A DNA stretch of 64,000 nucleotides. Source: Roseimaritima sediminicola (GTDB lineage Bacteria; Planctomycetota; Planctomycetia; Pirellulales; Pirellulaceae). The notes beneath the pieces were generated by a model that saw only the letters and a program-made list of their open reading frames with translations, was not told the DNA's origin and made no database searches. Position numbers and translations under genes: made by a program. Each line of letters starts with the position of its first letter. Position 1 is the first letter of the stretch. Positions 10,220 through 18,252 of this stretch are shown piece after piece. The stretch spans positions 124,001-188,000 of the forward strand of contig NZ_WIAD01000002.1 in assembly GCF_009618275.1 (NCBI RefSeq). Reading direction: 5' to 3'.

Positions 10220-10660
10220 ATGAAAATGAATCGAATGACAACCAGCTTGGTTGCGTCCAGTGTGTTACTGCTGGCGGTTGGCTGCGGGGATGGATTGTCC
10301 ACCGCGGAAGGGACCGTGACCATCGACGGGAACCCGGCTGCCGAAGGTCTCTCCCTGCAGTTCACGCCGGTCGATGGCGGTGCCCCCTCGTACGGCAGGA
10401 CCGACAGCTCGGGGCATTACGTTGCCCAGTTTACGTTTAACCGCGTGGGCATCGAGACCGGCGAGCACAGTGTCAAGCTGGTGCCCGGTGGTGGCGGCGC
10501 CGACAGTGGTCAGATGCCGGTCGTTGGCGCCGACGGCAAGGTGCAAGCACCTGCAAATCCCGCCGCAAATCTTCCTGCGGAGTACTACGAGGAAATCCAG
10601 CGGGTAACGATCGAACCGGGCAGCAATCAGGTGGACTTGGCTTTGGAAACCCAAGGCTAG
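10220..10660 (+). CDS. Small carboxypeptidase-regulatory-like lipoprotein
   Basis: 146 residues from the ATG at 10220; an earlier ATG at 10199 overlaps the previous stop and is less likely. The N-terminus is a lipoprotein signal (SSVLLLAVGC). The mature part starts with GTVTIDGNPAAEGLSLQFTP, the start of a Greek-key/carboxypeptidase-regulatory-like domain common beside planctomycete DUF1559 genes. It lies 20 bp after the DUF1559 stop, so the two are probably cotranscribed. The function is unknown; a role as surface partner of the pseudopilin is inference. Confidence 0.75.
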   Translation: MKMNRMTTSLVASSVLLLAVGCGDGLSTAEGTVTIDGNPAAEGLSLQFTPVDGGAPSYGRTDSSGHYVAQFTFNRVGIETGEHSVKLVPGGGGADSGQMPVVGADGKVQAPANPAANLPAEYYEEIQRVTIEPGSNQVDLALETQG

Positions 10661-10680
10661 GCTGTTCCAAAACCTCCATG

Positions 10681-10718
10681 GGCAACGCTATGACACGGAC
10701 CGGTGGCATAGCGTTGCC
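10681..10718 (+). terminator. Perfect 12-bp stem-loop after the lipoprotein gene
   Basis: GGCAACGCTATG (10681-10692) pairs perfectly with CATAGCGTTGCC (10707-10718) across a 14-nt loop, 20 bp after the stop. There is no T-run. It shares the core GTGGCATAG with the repeat family at 36.6 kb. Confidence 0.5.
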
Positions 10719-10976
10719 GCGGTAACGCTCGACTTTTCAAGGGTCTTCTTACCTCTTCGCGCGTTCGCAGGTCTCGCCCATCCGCTGGACCGATACTTTT
10801 TTTCCCCCAGAACCGCCGATTTCGCTTGCAGGCGGTGAATACTGGCCCTATAACCGAACACTTGGGGTGGAAAAGCCCCGCAAGCGCTTTTCGGGTGCTG
10901 GCAGCCATCGGATGCCGGCATGCGGTCCCGCCGAGCAGTGACGCCCGGCTCTTTTCTTTAAATTTCTGGAATCGCT
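10719..10976. other. Intergenic region before the second lipoprotein gene
   Basis: No convincing gene. TTGCAG (10826-10831) and TATAAC (10849-10854), 17 bp apart, form a possible promoter about 120 bp before the ATG at 10977. The short ORFs here read mostly Arg/Ser/Pro and are judged spurious. Confidence 0.3.
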
Positions 10977-11450
10977 ATGAGCAATGTAGATCTTGGGTGG
11001 ATCGAACGATCGACCTGTAGGGTTTTGGGTGCGGTCTTATCGGTCGCGATGATCGCTTCGCTGGTCGGTTGCGGTGAGGACACCGGCGGACGCGTCCCTG
11101 TCGGCGGCACCGTAACGCTGGGTGGCGAAATGCTCGACCGCGGCACCATTGAATTCCATCCGGTTTCCAGCGGCACCATTACCGGGGGTACGATTCGCGA
11201 TGGACGATTCGATATCCCGGCTACCAGCGGCGCTTTGCCCGGCAAGTACGAGGTACGGATTTTCTCCACTGACGTGGATGCTGAGGCGGTCGCGCAAGAA
11301 GTCCCCGAAGATGCCCCTCCAGGACCCGAATCCGAACGCCGCCCGTTGCAGCCTGAAAAGATCAACAAACGGTACAACATCGAATCCGAGCTGACCGCCG
11401 ACATTCCAGAGGGCGGAACCAAGGAGTTGTCGTTCGACCTCGAAACCTGA
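10977..11450 (+). CDS. Small lipoprotein with carboxypeptidase-regulatory-like fold
   Basis: 157 residues. A hydrophobic signal ends in a lipobox (ASLVGC, Cys32), followed by GGRVPVGGTVTLGGEMLDRG, a beta-sandwich start resembling the lipoprotein at 10.2 kb. The C-terminus (GGTKELSFDLET) is typical of these proteins. It sits between the two DUF1559 genes, upstream of the second one. The function is unknown. Confidence 0.75.
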   Translation: MSNVDLGWIERSTCRVLGAVLSVAMIASLVGCGEDTGGRVPVGGTVTLGGEMLDRGTIEFHPVSSGTITGGTIRDGRFDIPATSGALPGKYEVRIFSTDVDAEAVAQEVPEDAPPGPESERRPLQPEKINKRYNIESELTADIPEGGTKELSFDLET

Positions 11451-11726
11451 GCCCTTCCAAGAAGCAACAAACGGCCCACGTTGCACCTCGCGCTGGGCCG
11501 CATTGGGTGTCCATGATGCCTTCGATTTGTTTTCCTTTCTAATCCTTCTCTTTTGGCTCCGCGACCCATCGAACTTGTCCATTTTCTTGCTTTGGAAGAG
11601 GAGTGCAAACTTAAACGCATTGAGACGATTCGAGAGACTTCCTGTCGGGTCAGCCCGCATGCTGTGAAGACGATTACCGCACTGCTGACCTGGGCATCCT
11701 TTTCTTTTTTTCGGAGTTATCCTGAA

Positions 11727-12614
11727 ATGTCTAAAAGACAAAAACGCGGTTTTACGCTTGTCGAGCTATTAGTCGTCATTGCAATTATTGGTGTTCTCGT
11801 TGGTTTGCTTTTACCTGCCGTTCAGGCCGCGCGTGAAGCTGCCAGACGCATGTCTTGCGGAAACAACCTGAAGCAGATTGGGTTGGCGATGCACAATTAC
11901 CACGACTCGCTGGGTAGTTTTCCCACTGGAACCTCTTCGTGCTGTTGGGGAACTTGGCTCCCGCTGATCCTGCCGTATATGGAGCAAGGAAACCTCTCCG
12001 ATTTGTATGTTAGTTGGGGCGACTCCTCCGGCCCCCGTTACTCGCAGTCGCCTAACACGAATGTGACGACCACTCGACTGGAAGCGTTCAGCTGCCCCAG
12101 CGACCTGGACAACAGCCCGTTCTCGAATATCACCAACCACAGTTATGCGGTGAACTACGGCAATACCGGTTACAGCCAGCAGGCGACGCTCAACGGCGTG
12201 ACTTTCGGCGGCGCGCCGTTCTCTCGCCATTCCGGCAAAGAATTTGGTTTCCGCGATGTGATCGATGGAACCAGTTCAACGCTGATGGTTGCGGAAGTCC
12301 GGCAAGGTCAGGGACGCGATCTTCGCGGGTTCCTGTGGTGGGGCGATGCCTCGGGGTTTGAAACCTATTTGCCCCCAAACAGCCCGCTTCCCGACCGTAT
12401 CTATTCCGCGTACTACTGCAACGAAGTCCCCAACATGCCCTGCGATGTTTCTTCCAGCACCAACCCCACGATGTTCGCCTCGCGGTCGCTGCATCCGGGC
12501 GTGGTGCAGGCGGTCAACTGTGACGGCTCGGTCCAGATCTTCAGCGATACGATCGACCTGAACCTCTGGCGGGCACGAAGCACCACGCAAGGTGGCGAAG
12601 TGATCAACGACTAA
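11727..12614 (+). CDS. DUF1559 prepilin-like protein
   Basis: 295 residues from the ATG at 11727, the first Met before the pilin-like signal [19 protein letters not shown]. The frame is open upstream from a TTG at 11553, but that stretch is not pilin-like. [19 protein letters not shown] follows the signal, and [17 protein letters not shown] near the C-terminus is the H-X9-DG motif. The core DNA of the N-terminus is more AT-rich than the copy at 9.2 kb although the peptide is nearly identical, so this is an older paralogue rather than a recent duplication. A strong terminator follows. Confidence 0.92.
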   Translation: MSKRQKRGFTLVELLVVIAIIGVLVGLLLPAVQAAREAARRMSCGNNLKQIGLAMHNYHDSLGSFPTGTSSCCWGTWLPLILPYMEQGNLSDLYVSWGDSSGPRYSQSPNTNVTTTRLEAFSCPSDLDNSPFSNITNHSYAVNYGNTGYSQQATLNGVTFGGAPFSRHSGKEFGFRDVIDGTSSTLMVAEVRQGQGRDLRGFLWWGDASGFETYLPPNSPLPDRIYSAYYCNEVPNMPCDVSSSTNPTMFASRSLHPGVVQAVNCDGSVQIFSDTIDLNLWRARSTTQGGEVIND

Positions 12615-12646
12615 ACCGGTTGTCCGGCGATGTCCCCAAAACGCGA

Positions 12647-12677
12647 AGCTAGAAGAGCCTGCTCTTCTAGCTTTTTT
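12647..12677 (+). terminator. Rho-independent terminator
   Basis: AGCTAGAAGAGC (12647-12658) pairs with GCTCTTCTAGCT (12661-12672) and is followed directly by a run of six T. It lies 33 bp after the DUF1559 stop. It is the clearest intrinsic terminator in the window. Confidence 0.9.
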
Positions 12678-12766
12678 ACTGCGCCATACGAAGCGATTTC
12701 TTGTATCCTGGCACCGCCCTTGCCCGGTCGCTCCTGCCCCCTTCTGCCCCCCACCGAGCCGCAACC

Positions 12767-13729
12767 GTGACGATCCCTATTGCTTCGGTCCAGTTTCATC
12801 ACCACCCCGGCGACAAAGCCCGGAATCTGCAGCAGATCGAACGGCTGTGCGAGTCGGCCGCCCAGCGCGGTGCGGCCGTGGTTGCCTTTCCGGAAATGTG
12901 CATCACCGGCTACTGGCATGTTCGGCGCTTGAGCGACCAGCAGGTTCGCGAATTGGCCGAACCCGTCCCCGGCGGCCCCGCGACCGGGCGGTTGCAGCGT
13001 CTGGCCGAAAGACACCGCTGCATCGTCGCCGCGGGGCTGATTGAGGTCGCGGACGATGGCAGGTTGTTCAATACCTACGTCCTCGCGCATCCGGACGGCC
13101 GCGTCGATTCGCATCGCAAACTGCACTGCTTCATCCATCCGGCGATCAGCAGCGGCGACACCTACACCGTGGTCGACACGCACTTGGGTTGCAAACTGGG
13201 CGTGCTGATCTGCTACGACAACAACATCGTGGAAAATGCGCGGATCACGGCAATGATGGGAGCCGACATCTTGCTCGCGCCCCATCAGACGGGTGGCTGC
13301 GATTCGAAAAGCCCCTGTGCGATGGGCACGATCGACCCCGAGCTGTGGCGGAACCGTCATCAGGATCCCGAAGCGATCCGTGCGGAATGCTTTGGCCCCA
13401 AAGGCCGTGAGTGGCTGCTGCGCTGGCTGCCGGCCCGGGCCCACGACAACGGGATGTTCGTCGTATTCAGTAACGGCATCGGCGTCGATGACGATGAAGT
13501 CCGGACCGGCAACGCCATGATCATCGACTGCTATGGGCGAATTATGGCCGAAGCGGAATCGGTCGAGGACGAGATCGTGCATGCCGAAATCGATCTCGGC
13601 TTGCTGAAGAATTGCACGGGGCGACGCTGGATGCGGGGCCGCCGACCCGAACTGTACACGCCACTGGGCACGCCCACGGGCCGCGAACTGGACCCCCGCG
13701 CCGCCCGCTTCGAAGAAAACACGGCGTAA
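12767..13729 (+). CDS. Carbon-nitrogen hydrolase (nitrilase superfamily)
   Basis: 320 residues from the GTG at 12767; the open frame extends back to a TTG at 12701 without family similarity. The catalytic triad is complete: Glu43 in AFPEMCITGYW, Lys118 in HRKLHCF, Cys149 in GVLICYDNN. These enzymes hydrolyse amides or nitriles in the cytoplasm; the exact substrate (for example a carbamoyl or omega-amide compound) cannot be read from sequence. It is monocistronic by context, after a strong terminator and convergent with the next small gene. Confidence 0.88.
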   Translation: MTIPIASVQFHHHPGDKARNLQQIERLCESAAQRGAAVVAFPEMCITGYWHVRRLSDQQVRELAEPVPGGPATGRLQRLAERHRCIVAAGLIEVADDGRLFNTYVLAHPDGRVDSHRKLHCFIHPAISSGDTYTVVDTHLGCKLGVLICYDNNIVENARITAMMGADILLAPHQTGGCDSKSPCAMGTIDPELWRNRHQDPEAIRAECFGPKGREWLLRWLPARAHDNGMFVVFSNGIGVDDDEVRTGNAMIIDCYGRIMAEAESVEDEIVHAEIDLGLLKNCTGRRWMRGRRPELYTPLGTPTGRELDPRAARFEENTA

Positions 13730-13744
13730 CGACAGGCAATCTGC

Positions 13745-13954
13745 TTAGGAGTTGGCCGCTTGGAAGCCCGACCAGAATCGAACCGTATCAAAGTGAACGA
13801 CCTGTTCATCGATCGGTGCGGCTTGCGGCAGCGTAGCGGCGTCTCGCGGTGATCTCATCCATAGGACGGCCAGCAAAGATGCCAATAGGAAGCACCAAAA
13901 GATCGCCGCGGTTCGCATCGAACGCGCTGCCGACGCGAGGTTTGCCTTGCTCAT
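13745..13954 (-). CDS. Small single-span membrane protein, unknown
   Basis: 69 residues from the ATG at 13954, which has a good site (GGTGGAG, six bases upstream). One hydrophobic helix (AAIFWCFLLASLLAVLWM) follows a short basic N-terminus; the rest is a polar tail. No family recognised. The site and the clean membrane span support a real gene, but length makes it uncertain. Confidence 0.5.
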   Translation of the reverse strand: MSKANLASAARSMRTAAIFWCFLLASLLAVLWMRSPRDAATLPQAAPIDEQVVHFDTVRFWSGFQAANS

Positions 13955-14047
13955 TGTCTGCTCCACCAATTCCAGTCCGGGGTAGTGCTCGTCTGAGAAC
14001 ACAGATCCCGGCCCGGGGGAAGGGGAGCGCAGGAACAGAGAAAGATC

Positions 14048-14320
14048 TTATCCGTCGGGTGATGCTGGGCCGGTCGACTCTGGCGGAACGGAAGGCCGCT
14101 CGTCGGCCGGAGCGCCTTCGACACATTTCTTGCATTCCAGCTGGAAACCGATCATCGCAGCGCGACCCGCGGCGGTTTGCGTCCAATCTCGGCGGACCAG
14201 CGGCGGGTCATGTCGAACGTGTTGGTTGTGGCCGCAGGCCAACTGGGCGACCCAGTGATCTTCGTCGTCACGATGAAAACCCACGATAGCCTGTGGCCGG
14301 GAGGTTGCGGGGACGGTCAT
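14048..14320 (-). CDS. DUF3565 family protein
   Basis: About 90 residues from the ATG at 14320 (a second ATG at 14338 is possible). The pattern AIVGFHRDDEDHWVAQLACG then GHNQHVRHDPPL, and a terminal ECKKC pair, match the small DUF3565 family, which has Cys/His residues suggesting a metal-binding fold. The function is unknown. The C-terminus has an extra acidic, Pro-rich tail. No operon partner is evident. Confidence 0.75.
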   Translation of the reverse strand: MTVPATSRPQAIVGFHRDDEDHWVAQLACGHNQHVRHDPPLVRRDWTQTAAGRAAMIGFQLECKKCVEGAPADERPSVPPESTGPASPDG

Positions 14321-14719
14321 GGTGTCACGCTCTCGCACAGCGGAACGATTGGATTGGTCGAATCTCGCAGAGCGTATTCAGCGGTCTTGGAAATCATGAA
14401 ACCGGGCCGGTGGCGGCCGAATCATGCGGAGCCAGGCTCACCAGGAAACTACTCCTTTAGATGCACAATTAATTCTAGCCTTGGTTCGAGCGTTTAGCAA
14501 TCGCTGCTGCGTGGTTTCCGCATCAACACGGTCTCACCAGCCGCTTCTGTCGCCGCACCTAGCCCGCACAATCGCCAAGTTCCGTGTCGCAGTGCCGTCC
14601 TCTTCCGCAACGCTGGCGATCCACATCAAATCCTGCACCCAGACATGCAGATAAGGCAAGTACAGCGAAACGATTCGCGCGGCGCGTACGGCGTCGCTGA
14701 CCACATGGAGGACGTGACG
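14321..14719. other. Divergent intergenic region, no gene seen
   Basis: About 400 bp separate the DUF3565 gene (minus) from the BBP7 gene (plus). Short ORFs are present, but none has a convincing start or protein-like composition. No confident promoter was identified, although both genes should be transcribed outward from here. Confidence 0.3.
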
Positions 14720-15949
14720 ATGATGAAATGGATGACCTTGGCCGCGGTGTCGTTCCTGACGAGCTGCGGCGCGGCGGCTCAGTGGCAGCACGCTCCACCG
14801 GCGACTCCGCCCTACGCGTCCACCCGGCACACGGCTCCAGCTTATGCGGCTCCGCCCTACGCGGCTCCTCAGCATGCGATTCCCCAGCAGGCGGCTCCCC
14901 AGCACACGGCTCCGGCCTGCGCGGGTCCCCGGCACGCACTCGCCGGTGGTCCCTGCGGTCACGCGGCGGAGCCCCCTTGGTGTGCACCTTCTTCTCCGGT
15001 CGCCGGGTACCCGATGGCTTCCTGCCCGCCTCAACCGGCCTCGGAACGCTTGCGTTGCGACCTGGAGCGCAGACGTCGGCAGTGGGTCGATTGTGGATGG
15101 TTGGGCGGCTTCGAATTCCTTTGGCTCCGAGCCAGTTTCGATCAAGACGTGGCGCTGGTCATCGATCCTCCGGTCGGCAATGTGTTGGTGCCGTTCGATT
15201 ATTCGGCCAATTTCTCGCCGCGAGTCTGGTTGGGGTTGCAGTCGTGCAGCGGTTTGGGATTCCGGACAACCTATTTTGGTTTTGACGAGGATGGTCCGTC
15301 CCGATCGGCGGCGGCGGTGGCCGGAGCGACGCCGGTGTACGTCAGTGTGAATGGCGCCGACGGAAACCTCACACGCAACGCCACGGCCAACGTCGGCGAG
15401 ACGCTTTCGTCGGCGCATTGGTTACAGATTCAAGCGGTCGATCTGGAGGCCACGCACGCAATCGTCTGGGCGGAATTCCGAACCTTGCTGGGAATCGGAA
15501 TTCGCATCGGCGACATCGATCAAGCCTTTCGCGCGAACGTAACCGACGCGGGCGGGATGCTGCAGCAAGCCGTCGGCAACACCTTGGACTTCACCGGTGC
15601 TGGGCCCACCTTGTCGGCTGAACTGACCCGCGACCTGGGACGCAAAGGTTGTCAGCTTTACGCTTCGGGCCGAACATCCCTGTTGATTGGCGACATCGAG
15701 CAGCGGATCTATGAAATGAAGGGCGCTTTCACAACCGAGCTGGAAGACTACGCCGAGCAGCGCAAGACGATTGGCAATCTGGAATTAGCGTTGGGGCTGC
15801 AGTACGGACAGTCGATCGGTCGTGCGGCCGGTGCTTTCGCCCGTGTCGGTTACGAAGCCCAGTGGTGGACCGAGGCAGGTGGACCGGTCAATGCGACTGA
15901 CTCGATCGGACTTCATGGTGTCGCTTTTGCTCTGGGTCTGAACTTCTAG
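14720..15949 (+). CDS. BBP7 family outer membrane beta-barrel protein
   Basis: About 409 residues from ATG 14720, with GGAGG eight bases upstream. A short signal (MTLAAVSFLTSCGAAAQ) is followed by a low-complexity Ala/Pro/His/Tyr stretch (repeats of APxYA/APQHA types). The barrel domain begins CGWLGGFEFLWLRASFDQD and shows alternating beta strands. The chain ends LGLNF, with the C-terminal Phe typical of outer-membrane barrels. BBP7 proteins are abundant in planctomycetes; their cargo is unknown. The last five codons are the first unit of an 18-bp tandem repeat that runs past the stop. Confidence 0.8.
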   Translation: MMKWMTLAAVSFLTSCGAAAQWQHAPPATPPYASTRHTAPAYAAPPYAAPQHAIPQQAAPQHTAPACAGPRHALAGGPCGHAAEPPWCAPSSPVAGYPMASCPPQPASERLRCDLERRRRQWVDCGWLGGFEFLWLRASFDQDVALVIDPPVGNVLVPFDYSANFSPRVWLGLQSCSGLGFRTTYFGFDEDGPSRSAAAVAGATPVYVSVNGADGNLTRNATANVGETLSSAHWLQIQAVDLEATHAIVWAEFRTLLGIGIRIGDIDQAFRANVTDAGGMLQQAVGNTLDFTGAGPTLSAELTRDLGRKGCQLYASGRTSLLIGDIEQRIYEMKGAFTTELEDYAEQRKTIGNLELALGLQYGQSIGRAAGAFARVGYEAQWWTEAGGPVNATDSIGLHGVAFALGLNF

Positions 15950-16412
15950 CAGGGTCTGAACTTCTAGCAGGGTCTGAACTTCTAGCAGGGTCTGAACAAC
16001 TAGTGGGGTCCGCACTTCTAGCGGGTTCCAAGTCGACGGTCGGCAATCGCCAGACGACCGAGATTCCATAAACGGCGGCGATCGCGATGAGGAGTTTGAC
16101 GACGCTCGGCAGGGTGCCAAAGATCAGGGTAAAGCCGACCAAGAGCGTCACCATCGCGAATGCGAGTCTTTTGACGCCGCGAGTCACGCCGCGGTGATCC
16201 CGCCAGTGGCGAAGTGGGCCGCCAACAACCGGCCACGCCATCGCCTTGGCATGCATTTCCGGCGAGACGCGTAGCAGAAAGTAGGCCATCAACAGGAGAA
16301 ACGGTGTGGTCGGAATGCCGGGCAGAAGCACGCCGATCATGGCCAGTGCAAAGAAAAACGCGGCCAGTATCCAGTAAGCGATGCGGCGGAGTCCTCGAGC
16401 CGGCTCAACCAT
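15888..16412 (-). CDS. DUF454 (YbaN-like) inner membrane protein with repeat-derived tail
   Basis: 174 residues. Three to four hydrophobic segments and the motif GVLLPGIPTTPFLLLMAYF identify DUF454/YbaN. The family normally ends after about 120-130 residues, near VVWRLPTVD. Here a further ~45 residues follow, built from hexapeptides SDPARS encoded on the reverse strand of the 18-bp repeat, and then run into the antisense of the BBP7 gene end, overlapping it by 62 bp. The start overlaps the stop of the SdhB-like mini-gene (ATGGTTGA). The tail is unlikely to be functional. Confidence 0.8.
   Translation of the reverse strand: MVEPARGLRRIAYWILAAFFFALAMIGVLLPGIPTTPFLLLMAYFLLRVSPEMHAKAMAWPVVGGPLRHWRDHRGVTRGVKRLAFAMVTLLVGFTLIFGTLPSVVKLLIAIAAVYGISVVWRLPTVDLEPARSADPTSCSDPARSSDPARSSDPARSSDPEQKRHHEVRSSQSH
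15934..16023 (+). repeat. 18-bp tandem repeat spanning the BBP7 stop codon, five units
   Basis: The unit GGGTCTGAACTTCTAGCA starts at 15934, 15952 and 15970 (identical), with diverged copies at 15988 and 16006. The first unit contains the last codons and TAG of the BBP7 gene. On the other strand each unit adds six residues (SDPARS type) to the DUF454 protein. Confidence 0.95.
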
Positions 16413-16548
16413 CGAAAAACTTTTTGATCACATGCACGCTGGTGATATTCAAGCCGGGTTCGTAGTCCAGCATGAACGTTTGCCAGTAGGGTGACTGGGT
16501 CGGATGATCCTGCCGCTCGACGCGAACGGCGAACTGCTTTGGCGACAC
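16405..16548 (-). CDS. Short protein resembling the N-terminus of succinate dehydrogenase iron-sulfur subunit
   Basis: 47 residues from a GTG at 16548 with GAGGAA seven bases upstream. The sequence VRVERQDHP...PYWQTFMLDYEPGLNITSV closely follows the first strands of SdhB/FrdB proteins (VRVxRQD...YW...Y.PGxNV.S). It then diverges and stops before any Fe-S cysteine. It overlaps the DUF454 start by 8 bp, so it may be translated and coupled. Either a truncated sdhB relic or a domesticated small protein. No complete sdhB is in the window. Confidence 0.5.
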   Translation of the reverse strand: MSPKQFAVRVERQDHPTQSPYWQTFMLDYEPGLNITSVHVIKKFFDG

Positions 16549-16616
16549 GGCGAAATTCCTCGGCAACAAAGACTGGACGATGAGCGCTGGGGCGGTCGGT
16601 ACCGGGGGGTGTGCAA

Positions 16617-16952
16617 TCAGCGGCGGTTGGTAAACACGATCGTCACCAAGACGGTGGAGTCCTCGGTGGCCTCGACAGCGTGCGGTTCGGATTCGGCCAG
16701 GTACAGCATGTCGCCCGTTTTCATCGCCCGCGGCGTCCCGCCGGCCGTGAACTGGATATGCCCTTCCAGGCACTGCACGATCAGCTCGCCCGGCGCTTTG
16801 TGTTCGGGAAGGATTTTCCCGGCCGGCAGCACCAGTCGAATCGCTTCCATAGCGGCCGTCTTGAACAGGGTGTGCGTCTTGGTGTCCGCGATTTTTTCGC
16901 CCAAAGGCTGCAGCGAAATGACTTCGGCGGGATCGGCGTGATGAATGGCCAT
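16617..16952 (-). CDS. Cupin domain protein
   Basis: 111 residues from the ATG at 16952. The cupin barrel is recognisable from VLPAGKILPEHKAPGELIVQCLEG and the second motif TGDMLYLAESEPHAVEA. The His and Glu positions fit a metal-binding small cupin, a cytoplasmic sensor or isomerase-like protein. The substrate is unknown. It lies downstream of the nap operon on the same strand with a gap of about 125 bp. The frame is open upstream to 17024, but that stretch is hydrophobic and not cupin-like. Confidence 0.75.
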   Translation of the reverse strand: MAIHHADPAEVISLQPLGEKIADTKTHTLFKTAAMEAIRLVLPAGKILPEHKAPGELIVQCLEGHIQFTAGGTPRAMKTGDMLYLAESEPHAVEATEDSTVLVTIVFTNRR

Positions 16953-17077
16953 GGGTTGCGTCTCGGTTAAAAAAAGGATGGGGGTTGGCAACTTCGCAAA
17001 GTACACCCAAAGGTACAGAAACAAAGGCCTGTGTCAAGTTGTCCGCACTGCGATGCGGCTTGCCTTTGACGCGACGT

Positions 17078-17407
17078 TCAAGGGCTGGGCAAGCGATTGC
17101 GGATAATCTTTGTGGTCGGGTTGCCCGGCATGATCGTGTCGCACCACATCTCGCCTTCGAACACGTATCGCACCTGAATCGCTTGCGCGTCACCGGCGGC
17201 AAACGCAGCCTGGGCTTCGGCCAGTGCGACGGCCGCATCGGTCGCGGAGGATCGCAGCTGGACGTGCTGGACATCGGCTCCGGCGGCCAGGTCCGCGAAC
17301 AGCTGCAGGACTTGGTCCCGAGCCCATTCGGCCTGCAGGATTTCGGGCAGGGGTTGGTTGTCTTCGAGACGATGAAGGTCTTCGAGTCTCAGCTTTTCCG
17401 AACTCAT
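17078..17407 (-). CDS. Unknown conserved-looking protein coupled to napF
   Basis: 109 residues from the ATG at 17407, which overlaps the napF stop as ATGA. It starts MSSEKLRLEDLHRLEDNQPL. It has an Ala-rich helical middle (ATDAAVALAEAQAAFAAG) and a beta-like end (IQVRYVFEGEMWCDTIMPGN). No signal peptide or metal motif apart from a single Cys. I do not recognise a family. The four-base overlap argues for translation with the nitrate reductase genes, so it may be an assembly factor or cytoplasmic regulator of Nap. Confidence 0.65.
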   Translation of the reverse strand: MSSEKLRLEDLHRLEDNQPLPEILQAEWARDQVLQLFADLAAGADVQHVQLRSSATDAAVALAEAQAAFAAGDAQAIQVRYVFEGEMWCDTIMPGNPTTKIIRNRLPSP

Positions 17408-18252
17408 TGGTGGGGCAATCCGGGACGGGTCAGAGCGGGCATCAGAAGGATGGCGTTTTCCGGTGCGGGACAGACATAGCGGCACATGCCACAGCCGGTG
17501 CAGACGTCTTCGTTGACGGTGGGTTTGCCGTCGGCCAGTGTGATCGCACCGGCGACCGGACAGCGTTCGCTGCACACCGTGCAGAGCGTATTGTGGTGAG
17601 CGAGGCAGAGATGCGGGGTGACCTGGGCGGTGCCCATGATCGGGGCGACCGAGGGGCTCAGGACGCCGGGTTCGCAGGCGGTGATGCAAGGAAAATCCTC
17701 GCACATCGCACAGGCCGCCGTGTCGGCTTCGATGATCGGGGTGCCGGCGACGGCGCCGAGACGCTCCGCGGCGGTAACGATCGCGTCGTGGGGACACGCC
17801 GTGATGCAGTCGCCGCAGCGAGTGCACCCGGCCATGAACTGCGGCTCGGCGATCGCACCGGGTGGGCGAAACACCGGGACGGTGGGCGGGCTAGGTTGGC
17901 GTTTCAGGTCTGTCGCCGGGACCGGATCAATGTTGATGCCGCCGATGTTTCGCGGTTCGGCCCGCGGTGGGCGTTGGTCGGGAGGCAGCGGTTTGGGATA
18001 GCGCGTGACCAGCGGCGGGAACCGCGACGCGGGGACGAATCGCCAGAACCGTCCGTGCAGCAAATCGCGGCGACTGCGGTTCAGCTTTCTCGGAGCGAAC
18101 AGGGCTCGTCCGGCCGCGCGGACCCAGCGGCGCAGCAGGCGGCCGGTTTGCGCGGCGACCGAACGCGGGTTGGTCGGGGTTGGGCGGGACGGGTCGGAGC
18201 GACGTTGGTGGCTGGGGGGCAATGCTTCTCCCGAATTAGTTGGTCGCGACAT
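17404..18252 (-). CDS. napF: NapF-like ferredoxin with four [4Fe-4S] motifs
   Basis: 282 residues from the ATG at 18252, which lies inside the end of napB (17-bp overlap). The long N-terminus is basic and lacks a TAT signal, so the protein is probably cytoplasmic. RSRRDLLHGRFWRF resembles the start of enterobacterial NapF. Four cluster motifs follow: CTRCGDCITACP, CAMCEDFPCITACE, CLAHHNTLCTVCSERCP and CTGCGMCRYVCP. NapF is a cytoplasmic partner that helps mature NapA. The N-terminal extension of roughly 100 residues is unusual for NapF. It is coupled to the unknown 109-residue gene. Confidence 0.8.
   Translation of the reverse strand: MSRPTNSGEALPPSHQRRSDPSRPTPTNPRSVAAQTGRLLRRWVRAAGRALFAPRKLNRSRRDLLHGRFWRFVPASRFPPLVTRYPKPLPPDQRPPRAEPRNIGGINIDPVPATDLKRQPSPPTVPVFRPPGAIAEPQFMAGCTRCGDCITACPHDAIVTAAERLGAVAGTPIIEADTAACAMCEDFPCITACEPGVLSPSVAPIMGTAQVTPHLCLAHHNTLCTVCSERCPVAGAITLADGKPTVNEDVCTGCGMCRYVCPAPENAILLMPALTRPGLPHQ

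Noticed and set aside
13849-14289. 146-residue plus-strand ORF
   Set aside because: It overlaps two minus-strand genes with better support and has no recognisable features.
16405-17274. 289-residue minus-strand ORF across the cupin gene
   Set aside because: Only the last 47 codons look like protein (SdhB-like); the rest is antisense/out of frame with the cupin gene.
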